NCBI RefSeq assembly: GCF_003640665.1
Contig: NZ_QQXL01000007.1
Coordinates: forward strand, 110,211 to 174,210
Reading direction: 5' to 3'
Length of the DNA: 64,000 nt
Source: Galactobacter caseinivorans
Lineage (GTDB): Bacteria > Actinomycetota > Actinomycetes > Actinomycetales > Micrococcaceae
The notes under the pieces were generated by a model. It was not told the origin of the DNA. It saw only the letters and a list, made by a program, of their open reading frames with translations, and searched no databases. The translations under genes were made by a program, and so were the position numbers. Shown piece after piece: positions 39,423 to 48,484 of this stretch; position 1 is the first letter of the stretch; each line of letters starts with the position of its first letter.

Positions 39423-39480
39423 CGTGCTCCCAGTCGAAAGACAGAGGAGAACAGAGATGAAGAGGAATACCCACCCGAAA

Positions 39481-39667
39481 TGGCACGGGGATGGCACGCG
39501 CGCACCTTCCACATGGAAGAGAGGCGAGGTAGAGACCGGAATTCGCGGTCGCTGCACCGTCCAAGCCGTGCCACTTCGTGCCACAAACGATCGAGTTAAC
39601 CCCCGGAGATCCGCGGAATCATGCGGATTCATGAGGGGCATGAGGTCGAGTGGCACGAAGTGGCACG
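39481..39667 (+). repeat. Arm-type TGGCACG repeat cluster and 18-bp repeat
   Basis: TGGCACG occurs at 39481, 39492, 39651 and 39661, and inverted (CGTGCCA) at 39567 and 39577, in three pairs spaced 10-11 bp. An 18-mer at 39609-39626 recurs near the right end at 47723-47740 with one mismatch. This is the arrangement expected for integrase arm-binding sites. Confidence 0.65.
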
Positions 39668-39707
39668 ACGGTCCGCAAACGTCCGTTCGAGTCCATGGGA
39701 GGGCATC

Positions 39708-39805
39708 ATGAGCAGCACCAAACGCGAGAACTGGGGGAGCCTGCGCAAGCTCCCTTCTGGCCGCTGGCAAGCCCGTTACCCAGGGCCAGACGAAACGACG
39801 GGGAC
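39708..39805 (+). pseudogene. Tyrosine integrase, N-terminal remnant
   Basis: ATG after GGGAGGGC, coding MSSTKRENWGSLRKLPSGRW then QARYPGPDETTGT before the IS interrupts it. The SIRKLPSGRWQARYPGPDG type opening is the AMB-like arm-binding domain of actinobacterial tyrosine integrases. The catalytic R-H-R-Y domain is entirely absent from the window. Joined across the IS (removing one target copy) the frame continues straight into the helicase fragment. Confidence 0.72.
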
Positions 39806-39869
39806 TGCTGCACGGATAGGTGACATCTGATCTGGCTTGCCCGGGAGGCTGGCCTGGAAGGATGGCATC

Positions 39870-40178
39870 ATGCCTAAGCCCTATCCCGCCGAGTTCCGTG
39901 ACGACGTGGTGCGCGTCGCGCGAGGCCGTGAGCCTGGTGTGACGATCGATCAGATCGCGAAAGACTTCGGTGTTCACCCGATGACGTTGCAGAAGTGGCT
40001 CGGCCGCGCCGATATCGACGAGGGCATCAAGCCCGGCCAGTCCCGTACCGAGGCGGCTGAGATGCGTGAACTGCGGAAGAGAAACCGTCTGTTGGAGCAG
40101 GAGAACGAGGTCCTCCGGCGCGCGGCGGCGTATCTGTCGCAGGTGAACCTGCCGGGAAAAGGTTCTACCCGCTCGTGA
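39870..40178 (+). CDS. IS3-family transposase OrfA
   Basis: 102-residue DNA-binding half: helix-turn-helix (TIDQIAKDFGVHPMTLQKWLGRAD) followed by a leucine-zipper-like helix (AAEMRELRKRNRLLEQENEVLRRAAAYL). Intact. The slippery GGGAAAAGG near its end would shift ribosomes by -1 into orfB (…GKRFYPLVTEL…), giving the fused transposase in a live element. Confidence 0.9.
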   Translation: MPKPYPAEFRDDVVRVARGREPGVTIDQIAKDFGVHPMTLQKWLGRADIDEGIKPGQSRTEAAEMRELRKRNRLLEQENEVLRRAAAYLSQVNLPGKGSTRS

Positions 40179-41063
40179 CGGAGCTCGCCGCTACGGGGAT
40201 CCCCGTGACGGTGACGTGTCGGGTGCTCAAGCTCTCCCGCCAGCCCTACTACCGGTGGCTGGCCGACCCCATCACGCCCAGCGAGGTGGTGCAGGCGTAT
40301 CGCGCGAACGCGATGTTCGAGGCCCACCGGGACGACCTGCGAGTTCGGGCACCGGCTGCTCGCTGACGAGGCCCGCGACGCCGGGGAGGCGATGTCGGAT
40401 CGGACTGCGTGGCGGATCGCATCATCGAACGGCTGGTTCACCGCGTTCGGCAAGCCCAGGCGCGGCAAGCACCGCCGGCCCGGCCCGTCCGTCCACGACG
40501 ACCTCTGCGCCGTCATCGACGAACACGGCAGGACGCGGCACGTGTTCGCCGCTCAGGCGCCGAACGAGCTCTAGCTGGTGGACATCACGGAGCATAAAAC
40601 AAGTGAAGGCACGCTCTACTGCTGCGCGATCAAAGACGCGTGCTCCGGTCGAATCGTCGGCTACTCGATCGACTCGAGAATGAAGTCCCGCCTGGCCGTC
40701 CAAGCGCTCGAGAACGCTGCCCAGATGCGCGGCGACGTCGCCGGATGCATCGTCCACAGCGACAGAGGATCTGAATTTCGCAGCAGAAAATTCCTGCGCG
40801 CCCTGGCCCGTCATCGCGTGGTCGGATCGATGGGCAGAGTCGGCTCCAGCGGCGATAACGCGGCCATGGAATCGTTCTTCTCCTTACTGCAGAAGAACGT
40901 CCTCGACCGCCGGTCCTGGACCACCCGGGATCAGCTGCGAATCGCGATCGTGAGCTGGATCGAGCGGACCTACCACCGACGAAGACGCCAACCACGCCTG
41001 GGCCGTTTGACGCCCATCGAGTTCGAGACCATCATGAACACGACCGTCGCACTGGCGGCGTGA
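40175..41063 (+). pseudogene. IS3-family transposase OrfB, broken
   Basis: The rve integrase-core half, with the DDE residues still readable: first Asp in LVDITEHK, second in IVHSDRGSEF, Glu in NAAMESFFSLLQ. Two lesions kill it: a one-base insertion near 40350 (DDL then EFGHRLLADEARDAG in the next frame) and an amber TAG at 40572-40574 where the family has Trp (NEL-W-LVDITEH). The IS copy therefore cannot transpose itself. Confidence 0.9.
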
Positions 41064-41091
41064 CTACAACCTGTCACCTATCCGTGCAGCA

Positions 41092-43072
41092 GACCCGGCT
41101 GGTGCTGGGGGAGGATCAAGTGTTTGCGCTGACGGAGATCGCGGTCTCCGGTCGTGTCGTTGATCTGATCGTCGGCCCAGCTGGTGCCGGAAAGACTACA
41201 GCGATGAACGCGCTACGCCGGGCCTGGGAAAAGGAACACGGCCAAGGATCCGTTGTCGGACTGGCACCGTCGTCGAGTGCGGCACAAGTGCTTGCCGAGG
41301 ATCTCGGGATCGCCACGGAGAACACGGCGAAGTGGTGGCAGAACCACCTGCGAGAAGGTGAGACCTTTCAGTCGGGCCAGCTCGTCATCGTAGATGAAGC
41401 CTCGCTCGCTGGAACGCTCTCCTTAGACCGAATCACCCGGCTCGCCGCTGAGGCCGGGGCGAAAGTGCTACTCGTCGGCGACTACGCACAGCTCCAGGCG
41501 GTCGACGCGGGCGGCGCCTTTGGGATGATCTCGCATGATCGTGATGACGTCCCCGAACTTGTTGACGTTCACCGCTTTACGCACGATTGGGAAAAGCGCG
41601 CGTCGCTCGATCTTCGCCACGGCCACGCCGGAGTCATCGACATCTACGACGAGCACCAACGCGTTGTTGACGGTGACACCGAAGGGATGATCGATGCGGC
41701 GTATGCCGCCTGGCGCCGTGATCTCGTCGCTGGGCGTGCAACGGTTCTCGTCTCAGACTCCAATGAATCGGTGACTGCACTCAACAACCGAGCGCGTACC
41801 GATCTAATCCTCGATGGCACCGTTCGCGGTTCGCGCGAATCAGAGCTACATGACGGGACACGTGCGGCATCCGGGGATATCGTCATCACGCGCCGCAATG
41901 ACCGCCGTCTCCTGGCTGGACGCGGCTGGGTGCGCAATGGGGATCGCTGGAACGTCGTTGATGTTCGACGCGACAGATTGATGCTCGTGCGCCGCGCTGG
42001 AAGCTCCCGAAGGAACAGTGTCCTTCTGCCAGCCGATTACGTCACAGAGCATGTCGAACTCGGCTATGCGGTCACGTCATTTCGTGCGCAAGGTCTCACG
42101 ACCGATACTACTCACGTGCTCGTTGACTCGACCATGACTCGCGAGACTCTCTATGTGGCGATGACACGGGGTCGAGACGCCAACGTCGCGTATGTCACGG
42201 TCGACAAGCCTGACGCTTCCCACGATGGTCCACATCCTGGTGAGAACGACGAAGTCACCGGCCGCAGTGTTCTCGAGGGGGTGCTGCAGCATGTCGGCGC
42301 TGAGCTTTCCGCGCATGAAACGATCGCCGTCGAGCAAGAATCTTGGGGAACGATCACGCAGCTCGCCGCGGAGTACGAGACGATCGCTGCGGCAGCGCAG
42401 CGCGACCGATGGGCTGCTTTGGTTCGTGCGTCTGGTCTCAGTGCCGAGCAAGCTGTGGAAGTGATCGAGTCGGATGCGTTCGGCCCACTGACCGCCGAGC
42501 TGCGCCGTGCAGAAGCCAACCACCATGATGTTGCGGTTCTGTTCCCGCGTCTGGTGCGAGCACGCGACTTCGGCGACGCGGACGATATCGCGGCGGTGAT
42601 GCGGCATCGACTCACCGCAGCTACCGCTCGTCCAGCCGGAGCGGGACGCACACGCAGGGCACCGAGGCTCATCGCCGGGCTCGTACCCGAAGTGACGGGG
42701 CCGGTAGCTGACGAGATGTGTCAGGCGCTCGATGAGCGACGAGACCTTATCATTCAGCGAGCCGACGCAGTGCTCGATAGAGCTATCGCCGTTGGTGCTT
42801 CCTGGATCGACAAGATCGCGCCGCTACCGGACGCGACGAATCTGCGGGAGGCATGGTGGCAGTCTGCGCGGGCAATAGCCGCGTACCGAAACCGCTACAC
42901 AATCAAGTTGGAGTCCGTCCTTGGGCCCAGACCAGAGGATACTGATCAACGAATTGATTACGCCCGGGCGGAAGCCGCGCTGAATCGGGCTCGTCGTAAC
43001 GCTGAACATGAACATGTTGAGCTAGCGCACCGAGTGGTGAGGCAACGCAGCTCGTTCGGACAGACAATGTGA
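41092..43072 (+). pseudogene. MobF/TraA-type relaxase, helicase half only
   Basis: About 660 codons starting inside the SF1 helicase domain: Walker A VGPAGAGKTTAMNALRRAW, Walker B VIVDEASLAGT, GDYAQLQAVDAGGAF, and the C-terminal YAVTSFRAQGLTTDTTHVLVD with TLYVAMTRGRDANVAYV. These are the helicase motifs of TrwC/TraA conjugative relaxases in actinobacteria. The N-terminal relaxase domain (catalytic Tyr and three His) is missing, replaced by the IS. Stop codons are absent in the remainder, so the loss is recent or the fragment is still translated. Confidence 0.82.
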
Positions 43073-43194
43073 GACGGGCTTGCCTGCGTCCTTTCAAAGC
43101 CAACAGTCTTTGGGGCGCTCGATTCTCAACGTTGCAGTTATCGGCGCATCATGGGATCATCTGAGTAGGGTTCAACACTGCTGTAGGGAGTTCA

Positions 43195-44067
43195 GTGCAC
43201 GACGAAGACGCCGCATCGGATACCGACGGGGAAGTCCTCTTGACGCCGCTGTTGATGCTGAAAGATAGCGATGCCACTTCGAAGGTCGAGTATGTCGTTG
43301 GAGGCGAACAATTAGTTGGTGCTTCGCGTGACCTTGCCGCCGCGCTCATCGCCGACGACGCCATGGTCGTTGCCTGTGGGAAATCTGCAGTGCTCGATCG
43401 ATGGCGTCTGCGTCGTGACGGAGGACCGTCCTCGTCGGGGGCGCAGCTAGAAGCAGTCAAGGCATTTGTTTCTATCGGCTTCGGCACGCCGGGAGCACCG
43501 AAGCTGGTCGATCACGTACAAGGACATGTTGCTGAACTGCTTTGGCACCGTATTATCTCCGAACGCATATCGTGTCGCGACGGACGTACCCTGGTGGAAG
43601 CGCCGCCAATAAAGGCGGATGCGCTCGAACCTGGGGGCGATGGGCTAGTCGTCTATGCCGATGCAAGCGGGACCCTCGTTTTTCGGCTCTGGGAGATTAA
43701 GAAGCACGACTCAGCTGCCGGGGTGTCGAAAACGATCAATCGGGCCGCGAAGCAATTGCGCAGGAGAGGCCACTACTATCTCGCCAAGCTCGCCGGACCT
43801 GCGACTCTCTCCGCTGAGGGTGCTCTGGGTGAGCTCTACGACGGCATGGTTGATTTCTGGTTCGAACGCAGCCCAAAAGCGGGTGTTGGCGTCTCTGTGG
43901 GAGCATCCCTTGAGCATCGCCCGCGAAACAGCAACACGTTCAAATCGCTAGGCGCTCAGTTCCCAGACTTTCCGGCAGGCGGTCAAACAGAGTCAATCGT
44001 TGTCGCAATACCGGACTTCCCTGAATTCGCCGAGAGGGTAAAGGAGATTGTATGGAGCGGTCTCTAG
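43195..44067 (+). CDS. hamA: HamA-like (DUF1837-type) PD-(D/E)XK nuclease, defence effector
   Basis: 290 residues from GTG preceded by AGGGAG. No homology search was possible, but the layout matches DUF1837/HamA: a helix with Glu114 (HVAELLWHRI), a strand with Asp149 (GGDGLVVYAD) and the Glu167-Ile-Lys169 tripeptide (FRLWEIKKHDS), which together form a PD-(D/E)XK nuclease site. A basic helix follows (INRAAKQLRRRGHYYLAKL). In Hachiman, HamA is the DNase released when HamB senses damaged or phage DNA. It overlaps the helicase gene by 16 nt and so is co-translated. Codon use is clearly more AT-rich than in the flanks. A HamA relative in a different named system (AbpA) is an alternative. Confidence 0.62.
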   Translation: MHDEDAASDTDGEVLLTPLLMLKDSDATSKVEYVVGGEQLVGASRDLAAALIADDAMVVACGKSAVLDRWRLRRDGGPSSSGAQLEAVKAFVSIGFGTPGAPKLVDHVQGHVAELLWHRIISERISCRDGRTLVEAPPIKADALEPGGDGLVVYADASGTLVFRLWEIKKHDSAAGVSKTINRAAKQLRRRGHYYLAKLAGPATLSAEGALGELYDGMVDFWFERSPKAGVGVSVGASLEHRPRNSNTFKSLGAQFPDFPAGGQTESIVVAIPDFPEFAERVKEIVWSGL

Positions 44068-47000
44068 ACTTACGACTCCTCGGAGATGCGCTGGCGGGTC
44101 GCACTGGGCTGCCAACCGCCGAGCGCCTTCAGGAGCGACTAGCGCAAGCGGAGATTGCCCTAATTCTCAATCGCCCGTCAATCGACGAGAAGCTAATGAA
44201 GACTGCCTGGTACTTGCATGGTGTTGCCTCGGTAAGTGATGCGCGTCAACGCTATTCGGCAGCGCGCCAACGTCAGGCATTTTTGGTGAGTGCTCACATC
44301 TTTGATCTTGCATTGGCGCGCAACGACTGGAGCGATGAGGAGCGTTTATCAATTGGATTTGCCGCGGCTATTGGGTACAGGCGAGGCGGTCGTGACCCAA
44401 ACGCATCCGCGATCGTGACCCGCCTGCAGCATTTGTTGGGTGGTGCAGATGGTCTGTTGTTGCCGACGCTGGAGCACTTTTCTCTGCGCACGGGGCTCAT
44501 GTTTCTGAGCTTCGACACTAATAGGGCATTTCGCTGGTTTACTCAATGGCGTAGGTACTTCGCATCGATCGCGCAACAGTCAGCAATGGACAGTCTTCGC
44601 TTGACAGGTCTCGGATCACTACAAATGCTTGTCGAGGGCACCGAAGACATTCTCTCTTACCTGACTCGAGGCAACCGCGAACGCTTTGACCAAGGCGCTC
44701 AGCGGCTGCGCGAAGTCGCGACCGGTGAAACAGGAGGCGCTTCGCTCGACGCACGTTGGGTAGCTAGTCATCTACTGAGCTTTGCGAGCATCGCGGAAGC
44801 GGGATCACCGTGGAATTTGGCAGTTTTGCCTCCAGAAGTACCCGTTGCAGTGAGGCAGGCATTCACGGTAGGAAGTCCCGCCGTGCTGACGCTCTGGGAG
44901 CCGCAGCGCGAACTGTTCACAGGCGCTCAGTCGCCTTTCTCGCAGGATGTAAAGAGAATGGTGCTTTCTGTTCCTACGAGTGGCGGAAAGACCCTTGTCG
45001 CCCAGCTGCTGGCAACTGCTCATCTAGCGCAGACGGACATGAGTGTTTGCTTCGTTGTTCCGACGAGGAGTCTCGGCCGAGAGATTCGACGTGCGATGGG
45101 TACGAGAGTCCGAATTCTCCAGAAGGAAGTTAGCGCGGAGAAACCTGACTTCTCCGCTTGGCTTGAAGCGCTTGGCCTATTTGCTCCCGAGCTGGAGCAG
45201 GCTGAAATTGACGTGATGACTCCAGAGAGGCTTAGTCATCTGTTGAGAAATGACGCTGAAGCTGTGCTCGACAAGTTCAGCCTTTTCATTTTTGACGAGG
45301 CCCAGCTGCTGAAAGAGGCAGGTCGAGGTTTCGTGCTCGAATCTGTGATTTCGGCCTTGAATTTCCACACGAAGGATCGACCTCATCGCATCATCCTCCT
45401 TTCGGCCGCGATGGGGAATGTCGGCGGGATCGCCCAGTGGCTCAATCCCGAGGGCGGTGCTTTAAGCCAGAAGAGCGACTGGCGGGGGCCACGGCGGCTG
45501 CACGCGGTATTTAACACTGAGGCGCAGTGGGATCAGACCGTTGTTGAAAGTGGGGCTGGATCTGTCTGGCCCTATCGGCATACGACGCCACTGTCAGGTC
45601 TGATCCGCTTGCGGCTTGGAAACGGGAGTACCAAATCGCTCCGCACTCAATCCGACACTGGTTGGCGTCTGGTCAGAAAATCGAAAGATGGAGGAGAGCG
45701 CCCAAACGAAACGACGATCGACTCTGCTCGTAATACTAAGATCTACTCGATCGCCAGTGGAATGATCACTGCACTTGGGCATGCGGGTTCGGTCCTGGTC
45801 GTCGCGTCGACGAAAAAACAGGCGCAGTTGCTCGCTCGCGGTATCGCCGATGAGCTTACTGATCAACCACACCTAGTCCCGCTGGTCGACTTTGTGCGTC
45901 AGCAGGTGGGCGACGCTCACCCGCTTGTAAGCACGCTCAAACGTGGCGTGGGGTTTCATCATGCAGGTTTGCCGGTCGAAGTGCTGGAAGCACTTGAAGG
46001 GGCAGTGCGGGCGGATGATCTTCCTTACCTGACTTGCACCTCAACGCTGACTGACGGGGTGAACTTGCCGGTCAGGACCGTGGTCTTGTATGACGCACCT
46101 TACCCAGGCCAGCCGGAGGATACCCGCTTACGCGGAGCCCGCCTCGTAAACGCGATGGGACGCGCTGGACGCGCGGGCCGAGAGACCGAGGGCTGGATCG
46201 TGCTTGTGAGGGCAACTTCACCGAGCAGCCAGGACTTCGCGGATCTGAACCCTGACGATGGTGATCTGGAGGTGACGTCATCCCTCTTAACAGAATCCGC
46301 CTTGCAGGCCGTAGCCGAGCTCGAAGGTGCTCAAAGAGCTGATTCTGATGCAGTTTTCTCCGCAAGCGGTGCTGCTGCGGATTTCATCAATTTTGTCTGG
46401 ATGATGCTGGCATCTGCTGAAGGGCAGATGGCTGACCCCGAGTTGGTCGATCTGGAAGCAGTAGTGGGCTCAACGCTGGGAGCAACTCAATCCGCCCAAG
46501 CGCGCGCGTTGTACATGAGGTTGGCAGCACGGACTAGAGACGCTTATATTTCGGTTCATTCCGCTGAGCGTCAGAGATGGTCACGGATCGGATGTTCCAT
46601 TGGTTCCGCTCGCGAGATCGATGAATGGGCATCGCTACTTGCGCGCACTCTGCTGTCAACAGAAACGGGGCCGTCCGTCTCTACTGCTATAGAAGCAGTG
46701 ACGTTCCTCCGACCGACAATCGCCAAGCTGCTCCAGCTTCCAGAAGCGCCGTCATGGGGGTTTCGTGAGTCTGCCCGAGGGGCGGACCTCAGTGTGGACG
46801 CCGCTGATGTATTGCGGGACTGGCTGGAGGGTGCTCCGCTGCCGCAATTGGCGGAGAATCATCTGGGGAGCGTGGCCGACCCTGCCCGGCGGATCGAGCA
46901 GATGGTCACCGCGACCACGGGTCACTTCGAGCACTATCTGTCTTGGACAGTCGGAGCGCTCATCGACCTCATCAACTCATATCTGCAATCTGCCGATGTC

Positions 47001-47558
47001 AGTAAAAGAATCTGCCCGGAACTCGGCGGGTATATCAGATACGGAGTCAGTACGCCCACCGCACTTGCGCTGATGGGTGAAGGGATTCGCTCCCGTCGAA
47101 TCGCCAACCTGGTGGCAAGTCGCTTCGCGGGTATGGAGGACGAACTGGACTCGTTGAGAGAGAGTCTGGCCAGCTTGAGTGTATCCGGTTGGCGGCAGGA
47201 GTTTGACGCGGCGACCTCAGAGGTCCTTGATCTCCTCGATTTTACGCGTCAGCGGCGACGAAGCCTCCTGAAGAATTTGCTCGATCGTGGATTAATCAAT
47301 GTCGTCGTCCAACTTCAGACTGTACCCAGCGGATCTGCATCGTTGCATCTGGCGCCGATAGAGGGAGAAGCTTTTCCTGCCCCATTCGGCCTTTATCAGG
47401 GCGCCCAGTTACTGGGGACGATCTCCACCAGAGACCACTCGGATATTCAGAGCATCGTGGATACTGGTTTTGCGCTGCGTATGGAGATTGAGCATGCCGA
47501 TGGGCTCGGCCAGTTAACGATTACTCTGCTTGATAGTGGCGAAGGTGTCCTCTTCTGA
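44052..47558 (+). CDS. hamB: HamB-like Ski2-type SF2 helicase
   Basis: 1168 residues. Residues 1-270 are an all-helical region without known motifs. The helicase core then shows motif I VPTSGGKT (307-314), Ia VPTRSLGREI, II DEAQ (415-418), III SAAMGN (451-456), V TSTLTDGVNLP (663-673) and VI NAMGRAGRAGR (700-710), with FHHAGLP (635-641), all typical of Ski2/Hel308-like SF2 enzymes. A C-terminal region of about 440 residues (DEWASLLARTLL ... QFDAATSEVLDLLDF) is helical. HamB of Hachiman is such a helicase, about 900-1000 residues, so this one is long. Its partner HamA-like gene overlaps directly upstream. Intact, no frameshifts. Confidence 0.65.
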   Translation: MERSLDLRLLGDALAGRTGLPTAERLQERLAQAEIALILNRPSIDEKLMKTAWYLHGVASVSDARQRYSAARQRQAFLVSAHIFDLALARNDWSDEERLSIGFAAAIGYRRGGRDPNASAIVTRLQHLLGGADGLLLPTLEHFSLRTGLMFLSFDTNRAFRWFTQWRRYFASIAQQSAMDSLRLTGLGSLQMLVEGTEDILSYLTRGNRERFDQGAQRLREVATGETGGASLDARWVASHLLSFASIAEAGSPWNLAVLPPEVPVAVRQAFTVGSPAVLTLWEPQRELFTGAQSPFSQDVKRMVLSVPTSGGKTLVAQLLATAHLAQTDMSVCFVVPTRSLGREIRRAMGTRVRILQKEVSAEKPDFSAWLEALGLFAPELEQAEIDVMTPERLSHLLRNDAEAVLDKFSLFIFDEAQLLKEAGRGFVLESVISALNFHTKDRPHRIILLSAAMGNVGGIAQWLNPEGGALSQKSDWRGPRRLHAVFNTEAQWDQTVVESGAGSVWPYRHTTPLSGLIRLRLGNGSTKSLRTQSDTGWRLVRKSKDGGERPNETTIDSARNTKIYSIASGMITALGHAGSVLVVASTKKQAQLLARGIADELTDQPHLVPLVDFVRQQVGDAHPLVSTLKRGVGFHHAGLPVEVLEALEGAVRADDLPYLTCTSTLTDGVNLPVRTVVLYDAPYPGQPEDTRLRGARLVNAMGRAGRAGRETEGWIVLVRATSPSSQDFADLNPDDGDLEVTSSLLTESALQAVAELEGAQRADSDAVFSASGAAADFINFVWMMLASAEGQMADPELVDLEAVVGSTLGATQSAQARALYMRLAARTRDAYISVHSAERQRWSRIGCSIGSAREIDEWASLLARTLLSTETGPSVSTAIEAVTFLRPTIAKLLQLPEAPSWGFRESARGADLSVDAADVLRDWLEGAPLPQLAENHLGSVADPARRIEQMVTATTGHFEHYLSWTVGALIDLINSYLQSADVSKRICPELGGYIRYGVSTPTALALMGEGIRSRRIANLVASRFAGMEDELDSLRESLASLSVSGWRQEFDAATSEVLDLLDFTRQRRRSLLKNLLDRGLINVVVQLQTVPSGSASLHLAPIEGEAFPAPFGLYQGAQLLGTISTRDHSDIQSIVDTGFALRMEIEHADGLGQLTITLLDSGEGVLF

Positions 47559-47748
47559 CCGATTCGGGCTTTCTCAATAAGGTGTCCCGACCATGAAAAA
47601 CGTGCATCTCGTGGGCTGCGCGACTACCCTTGAAAGTGTCCCACCCCGCCGCTGGACAGCGCGGGACACGAGGCCCATTTCACAGTGGCACGCTGGGGCA
47701 CGACACTCCACAACTGCCGGTAATCCGCGGAATCACGCGGGTGGTGAT
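47559..47748 (+). other. Right end of the element, non-coding
   Basis: 190 bp without a gene. Contains TGGCACG at 47686-47692 and GGGCACG at 47696-47702, matching the left arm sites, and the 18-mer 47723-47740 shared with 39609-39626. Confidence 0.6.
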
Positions 47749-47765
47749 GAGGACTGGGACTTCTA
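47749..47765 (+). other. Attachment site, right copy (attR core)
   Basis: GAGGACTGGGACTTCTA, preceded by GAT and followed by the native nrd terminator. This is the original nrdF end, with TAG as stop. Confidence 0.85.
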
Positions 47766-47779
47766 GAGTCTTGGTGTGA

Positions 47780-47826
47780 AAGGCCCGGCCCCCGCGATGT
47801 TTCGTGGGGGCCGGGCCTTATTTTTC
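47780..47826 (+). terminator. Native terminator of nrdHIEF, displaced by the element
   Basis: AAGGCCCGGCCCCC / GGGGGCCGGGCCTT stem, loop about 11 nt, then TATTTTT. About 15 nt after the right attachment core, so before insertion it directly followed nrdF. Confidence 0.9.
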
Positions 47827-47857
47827 GTGAGGCGGTGCGCGCCTGGGCGATCAGGGC

Positions 47858-48484
47858 CTAGTGCCCCCGGTCGATCCACTCCTGGCGGTGCGGCGCCTCC
47901 GCCCCGATGGTGGTCTCGTCGCCGTGCCCGGTGAGCACACGAGTGGAACCCGGCAGGGTCAGCAGCTCAGTCGTGATGGAGTCCACGATGGTGGCGAAGT
48001 CCGAGTAGGACCTGCCGGTGGCGCCCGGGCCCCCGGCAAAGAGGGTGTCGCCGCTGAAGACCACGCCCGCGGCTTCGCTCACATAGCAGGTGGAACCCGG
48101 CGTGTGCCCTGGCGTCGCCACCGCGCGCAGCGTGATGGGCCCGGCGGTGAACTCCTGGCCAGGCTCCACGTCGCCGTCCGGCGCCGTTGAGTGCACCATG
48201 TCCCACAGCATCCGGTCCGCGGCGGGCAGGAACACGGGCGCAGCCAAAGCGCTCCCGGCCTCCACCGCCGCGCGCACGTGATCATCGTGTCCATGCGTCA
48301 GCAACACTGCCACCACGCGCCGTGAGCCGACTGCGGCACTGACTGCGACGACGTCGTGCGCAGGGTCTATCACCAGCACCTCCGCGTCGTCACCGACGAT
48401 CCAGACGTTGTTCTCCACCTCCCAGGTGCCGCCGTCCAGGCTGAAGGTGCCAGAGGTGACCACGCGCTCAATGGTGCCGCTCAC
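47858..48484 (-). CDS. MBL-fold metallo-hydrolase, mycothiol detoxification partner
   Basis: 208 residues from GTG ([21 protein letters not shown]). Zinc site LTHGHDDH, then TPGHTPGS and [20 protein letters not shown] and LTGHGDET, the glyoxalase II-like subgroup. It overlaps the stop of mscR by GTGA. In actinobacteria this gene pair turns formaldehyde, via S-hydroxymethyl- and S-formylmycothiol, to formate; the hydrolase is the proposed S-formylmycothiol thioesterase. That role is inferred from position. Confidence 0.88.
   Translation of the reverse strand: MSGTIERVVTSGTFSLDGGTWEVENNVWIVGDDAEVLVIDPAHDVVAVSAAVGSRRVVAVLLTHGHDDHVRAAVEAGSALAAPVFLPAADRMLWDMVHSTAPDGDVEPGQEFTAGPITLRAVATPGHTPGSTCYVSEAAGVVFSGDTLFAGGPGATGRSYSDFATIVDSITTELLTLPGSTRVLTGHGDETTIGAEAPHRQEWIDRGH

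Larger units (their letters stand above)
39806..41091 (+). mobile_element. IS3-family insertion sequence (1286 bp, inactivated)
   Basis: Terminal inverted repeats TGCTGCACGGATAGGTGACA (left, 39806-39825) and its exact complement at the right end (41072-41091). Flanked by GAC direct repeats (39803-39805 and 41092-41094), a 3-bp target duplication as made by IS3-family elements. Carries orfA and orfB in the usual overlapping arrangement with a GGGAAAAGG slippery site. Confidence 0.9.

Noticed and set aside
39424..39711. 95-aa ORF at the element's left end, possible excisionase
   Set aside because: No helix-turn-helix and composed mostly of the TGGCACG repeat region.
41060..41091. Start codon of the helicase fragment overlapping the IS end
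   Set aside because: These bases are the IS right end; the real protein began further upstream before the insertion.
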